From VAZQ01 sp036557665 (GTDB taxonomy: Bacteria; Pseudomonadota; Alphaproteobacteria; Rhizobiales; Xanthobacteraceae), in NCBI GenBank assembly GCA_036557665.1, contig DATBHG010000008.1, positions 7,413-71,412 of the forward strand: a DNA stretch of 64,000 bases, in the 5' to 3' direction. The position numbers were made by a program, and so were the translations under genes. Below the pieces are notes generated by a model that did not search any database, was not told the DNA's origin, and saw only the letters and a list, made by a program, of their open reading frames with translations. Shown in pieces: positions 7,672-16,844 of this stretch; position 1 is the stretch's first letter, and each line of letters begins with the position of its first letter.

Positions 7672-8661
7672 ATGTCTCAAGTACGAAGGCGTGAATTTAT
7701 AGCTGCACTTGGCGGCGCGACGGCTGTTTGGCCCTTCACCGCCCGTGCACAGCAACAAGCAGCGCTACGCCGCATCGGAGTGCTGCTCGTTGGCCTTTCG
7801 CCCGACAGCAAGCAAGCAAAGCAGTTCCGACTCGGGCTTCGGGACGCGGGGTATTCTGAGGGACGCGATGTCGTGATAGACTGGCGATCAGCCAATGGAG
7901 ATTACGATCGCGTACCGGCGCTGCTGGCGGATCTCATCCAGAAAAAGGTGGATGTGATCGTTCAGGACAGTACTGTCGGCACCGAACTGACCAAGCGAGC
8001 TACCCAGACTATTCCCATCGTAATGGCGCTCGTCCTCGACCCGGTCGGCTCTGGGCTGGTCAAGAGCCTCTCACATCCCGGTGGAAACGTCACCGGCTTG
8101 TCGATGATGGCAACCGAGCTTTATCCCAAACGATTGCAGATGCTTAAGGAAGTAAACCCAAAACTTACCCGAGTCGGTGTGCTGTGGAATCCAGACCACC
8201 CATTCCACGCCAAGGTAGTCGAGGATCTCAAGCCGGTCGGACCCTCCCTTTCAATTGATCTGATTTTTGAAAGCTGCTCGCACAGGCGAGCAACTCGGTC
8301 CTGCTTTCGCCGATCTTAACGTTAGAAGGGCTCAAGCGCTGTATGTAGTTGAGGATCCGATCTTCTTTGCCCACCGAACAGTGCTTTTGAAGCTGGCATC
8401 CACGGCCCGACTGCCAACCATTCACGAACTGGGCCGGTGGCCCGAGGCCGGCGCGCTCATGTCCTATGGACCAGACCTGCACGACCTGTTTCGGCGGCTG
8501 CCGTCTACGTCGATCGGATTTTTAAGGGAGCAAAGCCAGCCGATCTGCCGGTGGAACAGCCGACCAGGTTCGAGCTCGTGATCAACCTTACGATTGCCAA
8601 AAACCTCGGCCTTGAGGTTCCGCCGACTTTGCTCGCACTCGCCGATGAGGTGATTGAATGA
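7672..8661 (+). pseudogene. ABC_sub_bind (DUF534) solute-binding protein, frameshifted twice
   Basis: The reading starts with a Tat-like signal (VRRREFIAALGGATAVWPF) and runs as a normal ABC_sub_bind (PF04392) binding protein to about 8265. There it moves from frame 1 to frame 2 at a run of five T. Frame 2 continues with KAARTGEQLGPAFADL to about 8492, where one G seems to be missing in a CGGCGG context. Frame 1 then resumes with AAVYVDRIFKGAKPADLPVEQ and ends with the usual LALADEVIE. All parts of the protein are present, so two single-base changes explain the break. The TGA overlaps the ATG of the next gene, showing the two were once coupled. Assembly error cannot be excluded. Confidence 0.75.
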
Positions 8662-9644
8662 GGCGCCGCGAGTTTCTGAGCTCGCTAGGCGGGTTCGTGG
8701 CGCTACCTGCGGTTTGCCTCATCCCCTCGCCTGCACATGGCGATCGGATGCGGCGTATTGGATTCATTGGAGGTGGAACGGCCCTGCTTCGAGCCAATTA
8801 CGATGGATTGCCGCAGGGAATGCGTGAGCTTGGATACGTGGAGGGCAAAGACTTTGTTATCGAGTGGCGCCTTGCTGAAGGAGAATATCAGCGTTTTACC
8901 GAGTTCGCCGATGAGTTAGTACGCTCTAAGGTTGATGTCATTGTCTTGTCTACGCCAGCGGCAGTCCAGACTGTCCAACGGGCAACAACGACCATTCCAA
9001 TTGTGATGGGGTACTCGACCGATCCGGTGGGGAACGGATTTGTCGCGAGTCTTGCGAACCCAGGCGGCAATCTGACTGGACTGGCGAGTGCACTCGACGA
9101 CATCACCCCAAAGCAGATGGAGCTGCTGGCGAGCGCTGTGCCCGCCCTTTCGCGTGTTGGAGTTTTGACTAACCCTGGCAATCCGAATGCGTCTCCGGTT
9201 CTCAGGAGCGCAGCGGCGTCTGCACACCAGGCGGGCCTCACCCTTGTGCCAGTTGAGGCTCGAACGCCACACGAGCTTCAGACTGGCTTCTCAGAGTTGA
9301 TCAAAGAGCGGGCCGGGGCCGTGATAGTGATCGCTGATGCATTTTTCAATTCGCAACGGCAGCGACTCGTAGAGCTGGCGCTCGAGGAACGCCTACCGAC
9401 AATGTTCCCGCAGCGCGAATATGCGGTCGCTGGTGGTCTAATGAGCTATGGCGAGAATTTGTTCGAGTTTTACCGGCGCACCGCGAACTTTGTGGACAAG
9501 ATCTTTAAAGGCGCTAAACCCAGCGATTTGCCGATCGAACAAGCGGCACTGTTCAAATTCGTGATCAATCGCAAGACCGCAGACTCGCTAGGACTGACCA
9601 TTCCGCCGCAGCTCTACGTTTTTGCGGATGAGGTGCTCGAATAA
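8658..9644 (+). CDS. ABC_sub_bind (DUF534) family solute-binding protein
   Basis: A 328-residue periplasmic binding protein of the PF04392 family, which feeds substrates to LivH-like permeases. An N-terminal RRREFLSSLGGF signal suggests Tat export. The two lobes show the family landmarks: MRELGYVEGKDFVIEWR, IVMGYSTDPVGNGFVASLANPG and the ending DLPIEQAALFKFVINRKTA...IPPQLYVFADEVLE. It overlaps the stop of the preceding frameshifted paralogue by four bases (ATGA). No permease or ATPase is adjacent, so the transporter partners must lie elsewhere. The ligand is unknown. Confidence 0.85.
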   Translation: MRRREFLSSLGGFVALPAVCLIPSPAHGDRMRRIGFIGGGTALLRANYDGLPQGMRELGYVEGKDFVIEWRLAEGEYQRFTEFADELVRSKVDVIVLSTPAAVQTVQRATTTIPIVMGYSTDPVGNGFVASLANPGGNLTGLASALDDITPKQMELLASAVPALSRVGVLTNPGNPNASPVLRSAAASAHQAGLTLVPVEARTPHELQTGFSELIKERAGAVIVIADAFFNSQRQRLVELALEERLPTMFPQREYAVAGGLMSYGENLFEFYRRTANFVDKIFKGAKPSDLPIEQAALFKFVINRKTADSLGLTIPPQLYVFADEVLE

Positions 9645-10047
9645 GCACCAATTCGTCCTTTTTGACTCGCTTCTTCTCTCCACCCCGACGCCGCCGATCT
9701 CCCTGCATGACGAGCCAGGCGCGAGTTTTCCTCAGTTCTTCACTGGTTTGCAGGTGTATGTGCGGCTGCCCAGGCTAGCCATTCCCGCGCTCGCTCCCCG
9801 CTGCCGGCTGGCAGCTGGTCACGAGGCGAAAGGTCGGGCCAGCCCCGGCCTGTGAGCACGACACCTCGCCGCAGGACGGATGTCGAATGTTTTCTCGACT
9901 CTCCGCGGATCAAGGCGCATATTTAAGACGCCCGAGACGCCAGCTCAAAGCGTTCGGAAGCCATTTCATTCAAGTTACTGATTGGGACCCTTTCAAGCGT
10001 CCCGAGCCCGCGCGCATGTCGGGGAAAAGATCAAAGGCAGAATCGAG
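9645..10047. other. Intergenic region upstream of the family-1 ABC system
   Basis: About 400 bases without a convincing gene. The short frames here have no RBS and no coding character. The last part must hold the promoter of the binding-protein gene at 10048. I see no repeat or operator that I can defend. Confidence 0.5.
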
Positions 10048-11433
10048 ATGAGCAAGCTGAGCAGACGCTCGATGCTTCACGCGTCGGTGGTGTTGGCAGC
10101 GGCCGGCGCGCTGGCACGCCCGCACGTCGTCAATGCGGCGGCCACGAGTGCCAGCGTATGGTGGGCGCAGGGCTTCGTCCGCGAGGAGGACGAGTCCTTC
10201 CGCCGCATGGTCGCCGAGTATGAGAAGGCGAGCGGGAACAAGATCGACTACAGCATCGTTCCTTTCGCGCCGCTGAACCAGAAGGTGATCTCGGCGCTGA
10301 CCAGCGGCGACGTCCCGGATCTGATCTCGGTCGACGGCTCCGATCGCCGCATCGTTCCGCAGAATGCCTGGCTCGACAAGCTGGTGGATATGACCGACGT
10401 CGTGGAGACTCAGAAATCACGCTACCACCCGACGGCGCTGCTCGCCACACGGTACTACAACAACATCGAGAAAAAACGCGGCGTCTACCTGGCTCCGTAC
10501 AAGTCGAATGTCTGTCCGTTCCATGTCTGGAATTCGCTGGTGGTGAAGGCCGGCTACAAGCTCTCGGACGCGCCGAAGACCTGGGACGCGTATTGGGATT
10601 TCTTCAAGCCGATGCAGAAGAAGCTGCGCGAGCAAGGCATGCGCGGCGTCTATGCGCTTGGACTGCAGCCCACAACGACCGGGCCGAACGACGGCAACTA
10701 CCTGTTCCATGGTTTCCTGATCGCCTATGGCGGCAAGGACATCCTCACCGCGGATGGCAAGCCGCATCTCGACGATCCGCGCGTCAAGGAGGCGGTGATC
10801 AAGGCGCTGACCTACATCACCACGGCCTTCAAGGAGGGCTACGTCCCGCCCGGGGCCGTGAGCTGGAACGACGCCGACGACAACAACGCGTTCCACGCCA
10901 AGCAGATGATCATGGATTTTGACGGCACGATCTCGACCGAGCTCGCGCTCTATCACAAGAAAGAGGAATACGAGGACATGGTGACACAGGGCCTGCCGCT
11001 GGACAACGCCGGCAATCCCATTCCGTCCCAGCTCGCCATCGGCGGAGGCTTCATCCCGAAAGGGGCGAAGAACGTCGAAGTGGCGAAGGATTTCGCGAAA
11101 TACGTCATCCAACCGCAGGTGGCGAATGCCTATCTCAAAGGCGGCCTGGGACGATGGCTTCCGGCGATCCCGGAAATTGCCAAGGATGATCCCTTCTGGC
11201 TCGATCCGAAGGACCAGCACGTCTCGGCTTACACCCGGCAGGGGGTGTTCGGTCCGACAGTGCCGCAATATCCCGTGTACAATCCCGGTTATGCCGAGGC
11301 CGAGGCGCAGCAGATCTGGGGCCTCGCTGCCGCCGATGTCATCAGAGAGGGAATGACGCCGCAAGCCGCAGCGGCCAAGGCGCTCAAGCGGATCGGGGAC
11401 ATACTCGCGAAATACCCGATCGAGCAGAGCTGA
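10048..11433 (+). CDS. Family-1 extracellular solute-binding protein (sugar-type ABC)
   Basis: A 461-residue periplasmic binding protein of the SBP_bac_1 type. The start at 10048 gives a twin-arginine-like signal (SRRSMLHASVVLAAAGALA) cleaved near VNAAA; the frame is open 66 bases further upstream, but that extension has no signal character. The mature part begins SASVWWAQGF and has the usual two-lobe layout with DLISVDGSDRR near residue 90 and the hinge-region IGGGFIPKGAKN near 330. It heads a run of three genes with two permeases 10 bases downstream. Ligands of this family include sugars, polyols and sugar phosphates; this one is undetermined. Confidence 0.88.
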   Translation: MSKLSRRSMLHASVVLAAAGALARPHVVNAAATSASVWWAQGFVREEDESFRRMVAEYEKASGNKIDYSIVPFAPLNQKVISALTSGDVPDLISVDGSDRRIVPQNAWLDKLVDMTDVVETQKSRYHPTALLATRYYNNIEKKRGVYLAPYKSNVCPFHVWNSLVVKAGYKLSDAPKTWDAYWDFFKPMQKKLREQGMRGVYALGLQPTTTGPNDGNYLFHGFLIAYGGKDILTADGKPHLDDPRVKEAVIKALTYITTAFKEGYVPPGAVSWNDADDNNAFHAKQMIMDFDGTISTELALYHKKEEYEDMVTQGLPLDNAGNPIPSQLAIGGGFIPKGAKNVEVAKDFAKYVIQPQVANAYLKGGLGRWLPAIPEIAKDDPFWLDPKDQHVSAYTRQGVFGPTVPQYPVYNPGYAEAEAQQIWGLAAADVIREGMTPQAAAAKALKRIGDILAKYPIEQS

Positions 11434-11443
11434 AAGACCGATC

Positions 11444-12373
11444 ATGGACGGCGCCTATACGCAAGTTGCTCAGGCGCTCCCGGCTCGCGCATGGCCTTCC
11501 TTGCGGCCGCGCCGCCGCGCCTGGCTGGGCGGGCTGCAAGGATCGGAGTATGCCTGGGCGGTCGCCTTCGTCGTCCCCTATGCGGGGGTGTTCCTCGCCT
11601 TCGTGGCCTACCCCGTCCTTTACGGGTTGTGGCTCGGCCACGCGCCAAGCCTCTACGCGGAGTTGCTCGAGGATCCGATCTACCGGCGCACGGTAGTCAA
11701 CACCGTGCTCTACGTCGGCATCGGCGTGAACCTGAAGATGTTCCTTGCGCTGCTGTTGTCGGGCTTCTTCATGCGCCGCGGCTGGTGGGTGAAAGGCCTG
11801 CTGCTGATCTACGTTCTGCCTTGGGCAGTGCCGGCGCTGCCGGTCTTCATATCGATCCACTGGATGCTGAACGGCCAGTGGGGCCTGCTCAATAATTTCT
11901 TGTGGGAGGTCTTCGGCATCGACGGCCCCGGCTGGATCGAGACGTCGCGCTGGCTGGCGCTTGCCTCGGTCATCGTCTCCCATATCTGGAAATGGCTGCC
12001 GTTCTGGACCGTGATTCTGCTCGCAGGACGGATGGCGATCCCGCAGGAGCTTTACGACGCGGCCGAGGTGGATGGCGCCACCGGACTGCGCCGGTTCATG
12101 CATCTCACCTTCCCGCTGCTTGCCAACCTGTATCTCATCTGTACGCTGCTCTCGACGATCTTCACGCTCGGCGACTTCAATACGGTGTTCTTCGTCTCCG
12201 GCGGGGGGCCGGCGCTGTCGACGCATGTGCTGGCGACGCTGGGCATCCGCAACGCCTTCGAGGTCGCCCGGCCGGAGCTCGGGGTGGCGGCGGTAATGTC
12301 GGCCCTGCCGCTGATGATCCCGCTGATCATCATCCTGATGCGCAAGCTGCGCACGACCGAGGTGCAGCTGTGA
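11444..12373 (+). CDS. Sugar-type ABC transporter permease (MalF-like)
   Basis: A 309-residue inner-membrane permease with about six hydrophobic helices and the cytoplasmic EAA loop (ELYDAAEVDGATGLRRF, about residues 203-219) that docks on the ATPase. It begins 10 bases after the binding-protein gene, and its stop overlaps the next permease start by four bases (GTGA). Length and helix pattern fit MalF/UgpA-type subunits without a long periplasmic loop. No ATP-binding subunit follows in the operon, so a shared or distant MsmK/UgpC-like ATPase must be used. Confidence 0.88.
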   Translation: MDGAYTQVAQALPARAWPSLRPRRRAWLGGLQGSEYAWAVAFVVPYAGVFLAFVAYPVLYGLWLGHAPSLYAELLEDPIYRRTVVNTVLYVGIGVNLKMFLALLLSGFFMRRGWWVKGLLLIYVLPWAVPALPVFISIHWMLNGQWGLLNNFLWEVFGIDGPGWIETSRWLALASVIVSHIWKWLPFWTVILLAGRMAIPQELYDAAEVDGATGLRRFMHLTFPLLANLYLICTLLSTIFTLGDFNTVFFVSGGGPALSTHVLATLGIRNAFEVARPELGVAAVMSALPLMIPLIIILMRKLRTTEVQL

Positions 12374-13260
12374 ATGCGGAGCTGGCATACAGCCGGCCGG
12401 CTCGGCACCGGCGACGTTACCGGCTGCGGCGCAGCCTGACCGAGGCCGCGGCGCTGGCGCTCGGCGTCATGATCCTGATCTGGACGCTCACGCCGATCTA
12501 CAACATGATCGCCGTGGCGCTCGAATCCCGCGGCGATGTCTTCACGAGCAACATCTGGCCGGCGAACCCCTCGCTCGAAAGCTTCCGGATCGTCGTAACC
12601 CAGGGCTATTGGTACCTGGAGTATTTCTGGGAGCAGTTCGGCAACAGCCTCTATGTCGGCGTGATTACCGTGATCCTGACGCTGCTGATCGGCTCGCTGG
12701 CCAGCTTCTCGATCGGGCGGATGCGGCTGCGCCACGGCTGGCTCGTGAGCAACGCCGCGCTGTTGACCTACGTGATCCCCTCATCGTTCCTCGCCATCCC
12801 GTTCTATCGGATCATGCAGAAATACGGCCTGGCGAACGACCTGTGGTCGGTGATCGCCGCGGAGGTAACCTTCGCCGCCCCGTATGCGATCTTCATCTTC
12901 CAGCAATACGCCGTCAGCATTCCGATCGAGCTCGACGAGGCGGCGCGAATCGACGGCGCTTCGCCGATCCAGGTTTACCTGCACATCTACCTGCCGCTGA
13001 TGGCGCCGGCGCTGGTCGCGGTCGGCACATACGCACTGCTTCTGGCGTGGAACGAATACCTCTACCAGTTCCTGCTGCTGTCCTCGAAGAGGAACATGAC
13101 GGTGCCGGTGGCGTTGGCGCAGTTTCTCAACAGCGACGAGGCGCCATGGAACTACATGATGGCCACGGCCATCGTCTACGCGCTGCCGCCGGTCGCAATC
13201 TATTACGCGTTTCGCCGCCGCATGACCGCCGGCCTCACCATGGGCGGCGTCAAGGGCTGA
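12370..13260 (+). CDS. Sugar-type ABC transporter permease (MalG-like)
   Basis: A 296-residue inner-membrane permease. The GTG at 12370 overlaps the stop of the preceding permease, and translation from there gives a short basic N terminus and then the first helix (ALALGVMILIWTLTPIYNMI). The EAA loop is ELDEAARIDGASPIQVY, about residues 187-203, followed by LPLMAPALVA. It is the second half of the heterodimeric channel. After its stop the strand switches: the ThDP-enzyme gene ends 58 bases away and converges. The missing ATPase is the main oddity of the cluster. Confidence 0.88.
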   Translation: MNAELAYSRPARHRRRYRLRRSLTEAAALALGVMILIWTLTPIYNMIAVALESRGDVFTSNIWPANPSLESFRIVVTQGYWYLEYFWEQFGNSLYVGVITVILTLLIGSLASFSIGRMRLRHGWLVSNAALLTYVIPSSFLAIPFYRIMQKYGLANDLWSVIAAEVTFAAPYAIFIFQQYAVSIPIELDEAARIDGASPIQVYLHIYLPLMAPALVAVGTYALLLAWNEYLYQFLLLSSKRNMTVPVALAQFLNSDEAPWNYMMATAIVYALPPVAIYYAFRRRMTAGLTMGGVKG

Positions 13261-13318
13261 AGGTCCGCCGCGGAGCGGAGCGGGATATCGTCGCTGACGG
13301 GCGATCCGGATTGTTGTC

Positions 13319-14971
13319 TCAGGTGGTATATTGGGAGAACGCCAGCGTGGCAGCGCGGGCGCGGTCGTCGGTCTTGACGTTGACCAGCGCGACCGAGCCG
13401 CGATCGACCTCCCGTTGGGCGCGATCCAATGCCGGACGGATCTCGTCCGGACGTTCCACATATTCGCCGTAGCAACCGAGCGATTCCGCCATCTTGTCGA
13501 AGCGCGTGTAGCCGAGATTGCGGCCAGGCTTGTTGCGCTCCGGGTCGGCGGTCCAACCGCCGTTGAGGCTCACCACCACCAGGATGGGAACGTTGTGGCG
13601 CACCGCCGTGTCGAGCTCCAGCGCATTGAGGCCGAAGGAGCCGTCCCCGTGCACCACGATGACCTGCTTCTCCGGCTTGGCGATCTTGGCGCCGATTCCA
13701 AACGGCAGCCCGACACCCATGGTGCCGAACGGTCCGGAATTGAGGCGATGCCCCGGCACGAAGGTCGGCATCGATTGGCGGCCAAAATTCAGAATTTCCT
13801 GGCCGTCGACCACCAGGATGGCATCGCGCCGCATGAAATTCTTGATCTCGTCGCACAGCCGCAGCGGATGGATCGGCACTCCGTCCATCGGCTTGTTGGC
13901 GCCGGGCGCCCGGCGCTTCGCCGCCTCTGCATCGGCAAGCTTTCGCCGCCACGGGTCGAAGCGACCTGGATCGACGCGGTCGGCGCTCGCGTCGATGAGC
14001 TGACGCAGCACCATCCTGCAGTCGCCGACGATGCCGATGTCCACCCTGCGCGGCGCGGTTGCAATCTCGTCGGCATCGATGTCGATGCGCGCGATCTTGG
14101 CGGCGGCATTGAAACGGGGCGCCGCTGCGTGACTGATGATGTAGTTCATGCGGGTGCCGATCACGATAATCAGGTCGGCGTCGCGGAACGCCGATGAGCG
14201 CATTGTCAGGTATGAGTAGTCGTGATCGTCCGGCACGACGCCGCGACCCTGCGGCGTGGTGTAGAACGGAATGCCGGTCGCCTCGACGAGCTCCCGCAGC
14301 TCCGCCCAGGCCTTCGACCAGATTACGCCGCTGCCGGAGAGGATGATCGGTTGGCGCGCCCTGGCTATCGCGTCGACCAGCGCGGCGACCTTGTCGGGAT
14401 CGCCCAGCGGCCGCGCATTCAGCAACGGCCGGCCGGACAGACTCCAGTCGACCTGCTCCTCGGGAATCTTGGCATAGAGAAGGTCACCGGGGAAATCGAG
14501 ATACGCCGGGCCAGGCTTGCCACCCATCGCCTTCTGGAAGGCGTTATTCACCTGCTCGGGGATGCGTTTGAGGTTATAGACGCGATCAGCCCATTTGGTG
14601 CAGGGCTTCATGATGGCGAGCTGGTCGATCTCCTGGAAAACCTGGCGGCCGTTCAGGCCGATCGGGCTCGAGCCGCCGATGGCTACGACCGGGCAGCAAT
14701 CGATCAGCGCATTGGCGATGCCGGTGGTCAGGTTGATCACCCCCGGACCGCTCGCCGCCATGCATACGCTGGGCTTCTGCAACAGCCGGCTATAGGCCTG
14801 TCCCATGAAGGCGGCGGATTGCTCGTGCCGCACATCGAGCGGGCGGATTCCCTCCTTGATGCAGGAGGACTCCGCGAGCAGCATCGGCCCTCCCATCAGG
14901 AAGAACAGGATGTCGGTGCCTTCGTTCTTCAGCGATTTGGCCAGGATCTCCGAGCCAGTGAGCTCCGCCAT
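13319..14971 (-). CDS. ThDP-dependent enzyme, oxalyl-CoA decarboxylase / 2-hydroxyacyl-CoA lyase type
   Basis: A 550-residue thiamine-diphosphate enzyme with the three expected domains: N-terminal Pyr domain with the catalytic Glu at residue 50 (DVRHEQSAAF), a central domain, and a C-terminal PP domain with the GDG...N motif (VVHGDGSFGLNALE ... VSLN). The ATG at 14971 follows AAGGAGG at good spacing; the open frame extends upstream but overlaps the previous gene. It lies 13 bases behind a class III CoA-transferase gene, the arrangement seen for frc-oxc. This argues against acetolactate synthase, and no small regulatory subunit is present. Likely role is decarboxylation or C-C cleavage of an acyl-CoA made by the transferase; the exact substrate is undetermined. 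Confidence 0.82.
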   Translation of the reverse strand: MAELTGSEILAKSLKNEGTDILFFLMGGPMLLAESSCIKEGIRPLDVRHEQSAAFMGQAYSRLLQKPSVCMAASGPGVINLTTGIANALIDCCPVVAIGGSSPIGLNGRQVFQEIDQLAIMKPCTKWADRVYNLKRIPEQVNNAFQKAMGGKPGPAYLDFPGDLLYAKIPEEQVDWSLSGRPLLNARPLGDPDKVAALVDAIARARQPIILSGSGVIWSKAWAELRELVEATGIPFYTTPQGRGVVPDDHDYSYLTMRSSAFRDADLIIVIGTRMNYIISHAAAPRFNAAAKIARIDIDADEIATAPRRVDIGIVGDCRMVLRQLIDASADRVDPGRFDPWRRKLADAEAAKRRAPGANKPMDGVPIHPLRLCDEIKNFMRRDAILVVDGQEILNFGRQSMPTFVPGHRLNSGPFGTMGVGLPFGIGAKIAKPEKQVIVVHGDGSFGLNALELDTAVRHNVPILVVVSLNGGWTADPERNKPGRNLGYTRFDKMAESLGCYGEYVERPDEIRPALDRAQREVDRGSVALVNVKTDDRARAATLAFSQYTT

Positions 14972-14984
14972 GTCTGCATCCTCC

Positions 14985-16226
14985 TTAGATGACGCGGTCC
15001 TTGCCGAGCTCGGAGATCTGGTCCGCCTCGAGACCGAGCCATTCACCCAAAACTTCGCTCGTGTGTTGTCCGAGTAACGGCGCCGGCTTGACCGCCGGCG
15101 TGCGCCCGCCGAAGCGCACCGGCCACGCCGGCATCTTGAATGGACCGATGGTCGGGTGCTCCATCGTCTGCATGATGCCGCGCCGCTCGAAGTCCGCGTC
15201 CTCGGTCAACTCCATCGTGTCGAAGACGGCGCCTGCCGGTACGCCTGCCGCGCCAAGGGCGCGCATCGCCTCGCGTTTGTCGCGCTGGCGCGTCCAGGCG
15301 GCAATCATCGCGTCGACCTCGGGCTCGTGCTCCAAACGCGCCGCTGCGGTTTCGAAGCGCGGATCGCCGATCAGGTCCTTGCGTCCGATCACTTCGAGCA
15401 GCCGGCTCCAATGCGCCGGATTGGTGCGGCTGGTATAGACATAGAGGTAGTCGTTCGGGCCACCGGGCTTGCACGGATAGATGCCGCTCGGCGCCGCGAA
15501 GCCGGAGATCACTTTCGAGCCATTGCGCTTCGCCGCGACGCCATAGGTTGCCTGGGTGGAAAGGGCCACGCGGATATATTGCAGCATGGCGTCCTGCATG
15601 GCGATCTCGATGCGCTCGCCTTGGCCGGTGCCGCGGCGCCGGTAGAGTGCCGCCAGGATGCTGATGGCGAGCAGCATCCCGGTGCCGGTATCGCCGAGCG
15701 TCACGCCGGGTTTCAGCGGCGGGCCGTCGGGCTCGCCGGTGATGCTCATGACGCCGCCAGTTGCCTGTGCAATCATGTCGAAGGCGAGATTGCTCTCGTA
15801 GGGTCCTCCGGTGCCGAAGCCTTTCACCTGGGCGTAGACAATGCCCGGATTCATGGCGCGTACCGCCTCGTAGCCGAGCCCCAGCCGCTCGATGGCACCC
15901 GGCGCGAAATTCTCCACCATGACATCGGCGCGCTTGGCCATGTCCTTGACGAGCTTGAGCCCGCGTTCCGATTTCAGGTTTACGGTGATGGATTTCTTGT
16001 TGGCGTTGAACAGCAGGAAATACCAGGAGTCCTGGTTCCGGGCCTGGTCGGAGGACCTTCCCAACAAATAGCGGCCCGCTTCGCCGCCCTGCGGGTTCTC
16101 GACCTTGACGACCTCGGCACCGAGCCAGGCCAGTGCCTCCGTGCAGGACGGGCCGGCCTCGAACTGGGTCAGGTCCAGAACGCGAACGCCGGCAAGAAAG
16201 GCGGGAAACTCGCCGTTTGTAGCCAT
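14985..16226 (-). CDS. Class III CoA-transferase (CaiB/BaiF, formyl-CoA transferase-like)
   Basis: A 413-residue cytosolic CoA-transferase of the family III fold (interlocked dimer). The nucleophilic Asp is D179 in TLGDTGTGM, matching the catalytic Asp of formyl-CoA transferase. Other landmarks are VRVLDLTQFEAGPSC near the start, GAEVVKVENP, ENFAPGAIERLG and the closing LGQHTSEVL. It moves CoA from a donor acyl-CoA to a carboxylic acid. Being first in a two-gene operon with a ThDP lyase/decarboxylase, it probably activates the acid that the lyase then cleaves. Oxalate is the textbook case, but 2-hydroxy acids fit equally well. Confidence 0.87.
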   Translation of the reverse strand: MATNGEFPAFLAGVRVLDLTQFEAGPSCTEALAWLGAEVVKVENPQGGEAGRYLLGRSSDQARNQDSWYFLLFNANKKSITVNLKSERGLKLVKDMAKRADVMVENFAPGAIERLGLGYEAVRAMNPGIVYAQVKGFGTGGPYESNLAFDMIAQATGGVMSITGEPDGPPLKPGVTLGDTGTGMLLAISILAALYRRRGTGQGERIEIAMQDAMLQYIRVALSTQATYGVAAKRNGSKVISGFAAPSGIYPCKPGGPNDYLYVYTSRTNPAHWSRLLEVIGRKDLIGDPRFETAAARLEHEPEVDAMIAAWTRQRDKREAMRALGAAGVPAGAVFDTMELTEDADFERRGIMQTMEHPTIGPFKMPAWPVRFGGRTPAVKPAPLLGQHTSEVLGEWLGLEADQISELGKDRVI

Positions 16227-16329
16227 CTTCTCGTTCCTCCTTCAGCGGCATCGGTTGCGCCGGATACGGATGTCGCGGGCATGAGCGGGTGCTCCCGGCT
16301 TTCGGGGAATTCACGAGCTGCAGGTTCAA

Positions 16330-16723
16330 ATGAGCATCAACTCGAAATATATCCTCGTAGCAAGCATGGACGTCGATCCGGACAAGGAATCTCTCTTCAA
16401 CGAGATCTACGACACTGAGCGCATGCCAAATCTTCTAAGAGCTCCTGGGGTCCATGCTGTCACTCGCATCAAGGGAGAGGGTTTCGAAGCGAGCATCGGA
16501 GGCGGCCACGCGGACCATCGTCCACGAAGGCGCGCGTTACAGTACCGTGTATGAAATTGACGGTCCACACGTCCTTGTCAGACCGGAGCGGGCGAAGGCG
16601 GGAGCGGCCGGCCGCTGGCCGCGCCAGGTGCGTCCCTACGCTCGCAATCGGAGGCACGTCTTGTGCAAGGTCCTTCGGCGTCGGCAAATCGCCACCCGCG
16701 AGTATCCCCTGGCGCGGCGCTGA
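16330..16723 (+). pseudogene. Small conserved gene with an internal frameshift
   Basis: Frame 1 from ATG 16330 begins SINSKYILVASMDVDPDKES and continues to GVHAVTRIKGEGFEASIGG near 16500. The coding character then moves to frame 2 (TRTIVHEGARYSTVYEIDGP, then VRPYARNRRHVLCKVL). Together they make a protein of roughly 115-130 residues of a type I recall from Bradyrhizobium relatives as an unnamed, dimeric ferredoxin-like (EthD/DUF4286-like) protein. One base gained or lost around 16495-16505 explains the break. It is divergent from the CoA-transferase gene. It may be real decay or a sequence error. Confidence 0.55.
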
Positions 16724-16844
16724 GCCTCGTGGGGGGCTGCATACATCGGACGGTGCAATCGCATCATACCTGTCGAAAGGACTGAGCGAACCAGGGCGGC
16801 GCTCACGTCGGTTACTCTGAAACGCATTGGAGGAAGGTCAGAAA

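Noticed and set aside
13319..14971. Acetolactate synthase large subunit
   Set aside because: The fold matches, but there is no small subunit and the partner gene is a CoA-transferase, as in frc-oxc pairs.
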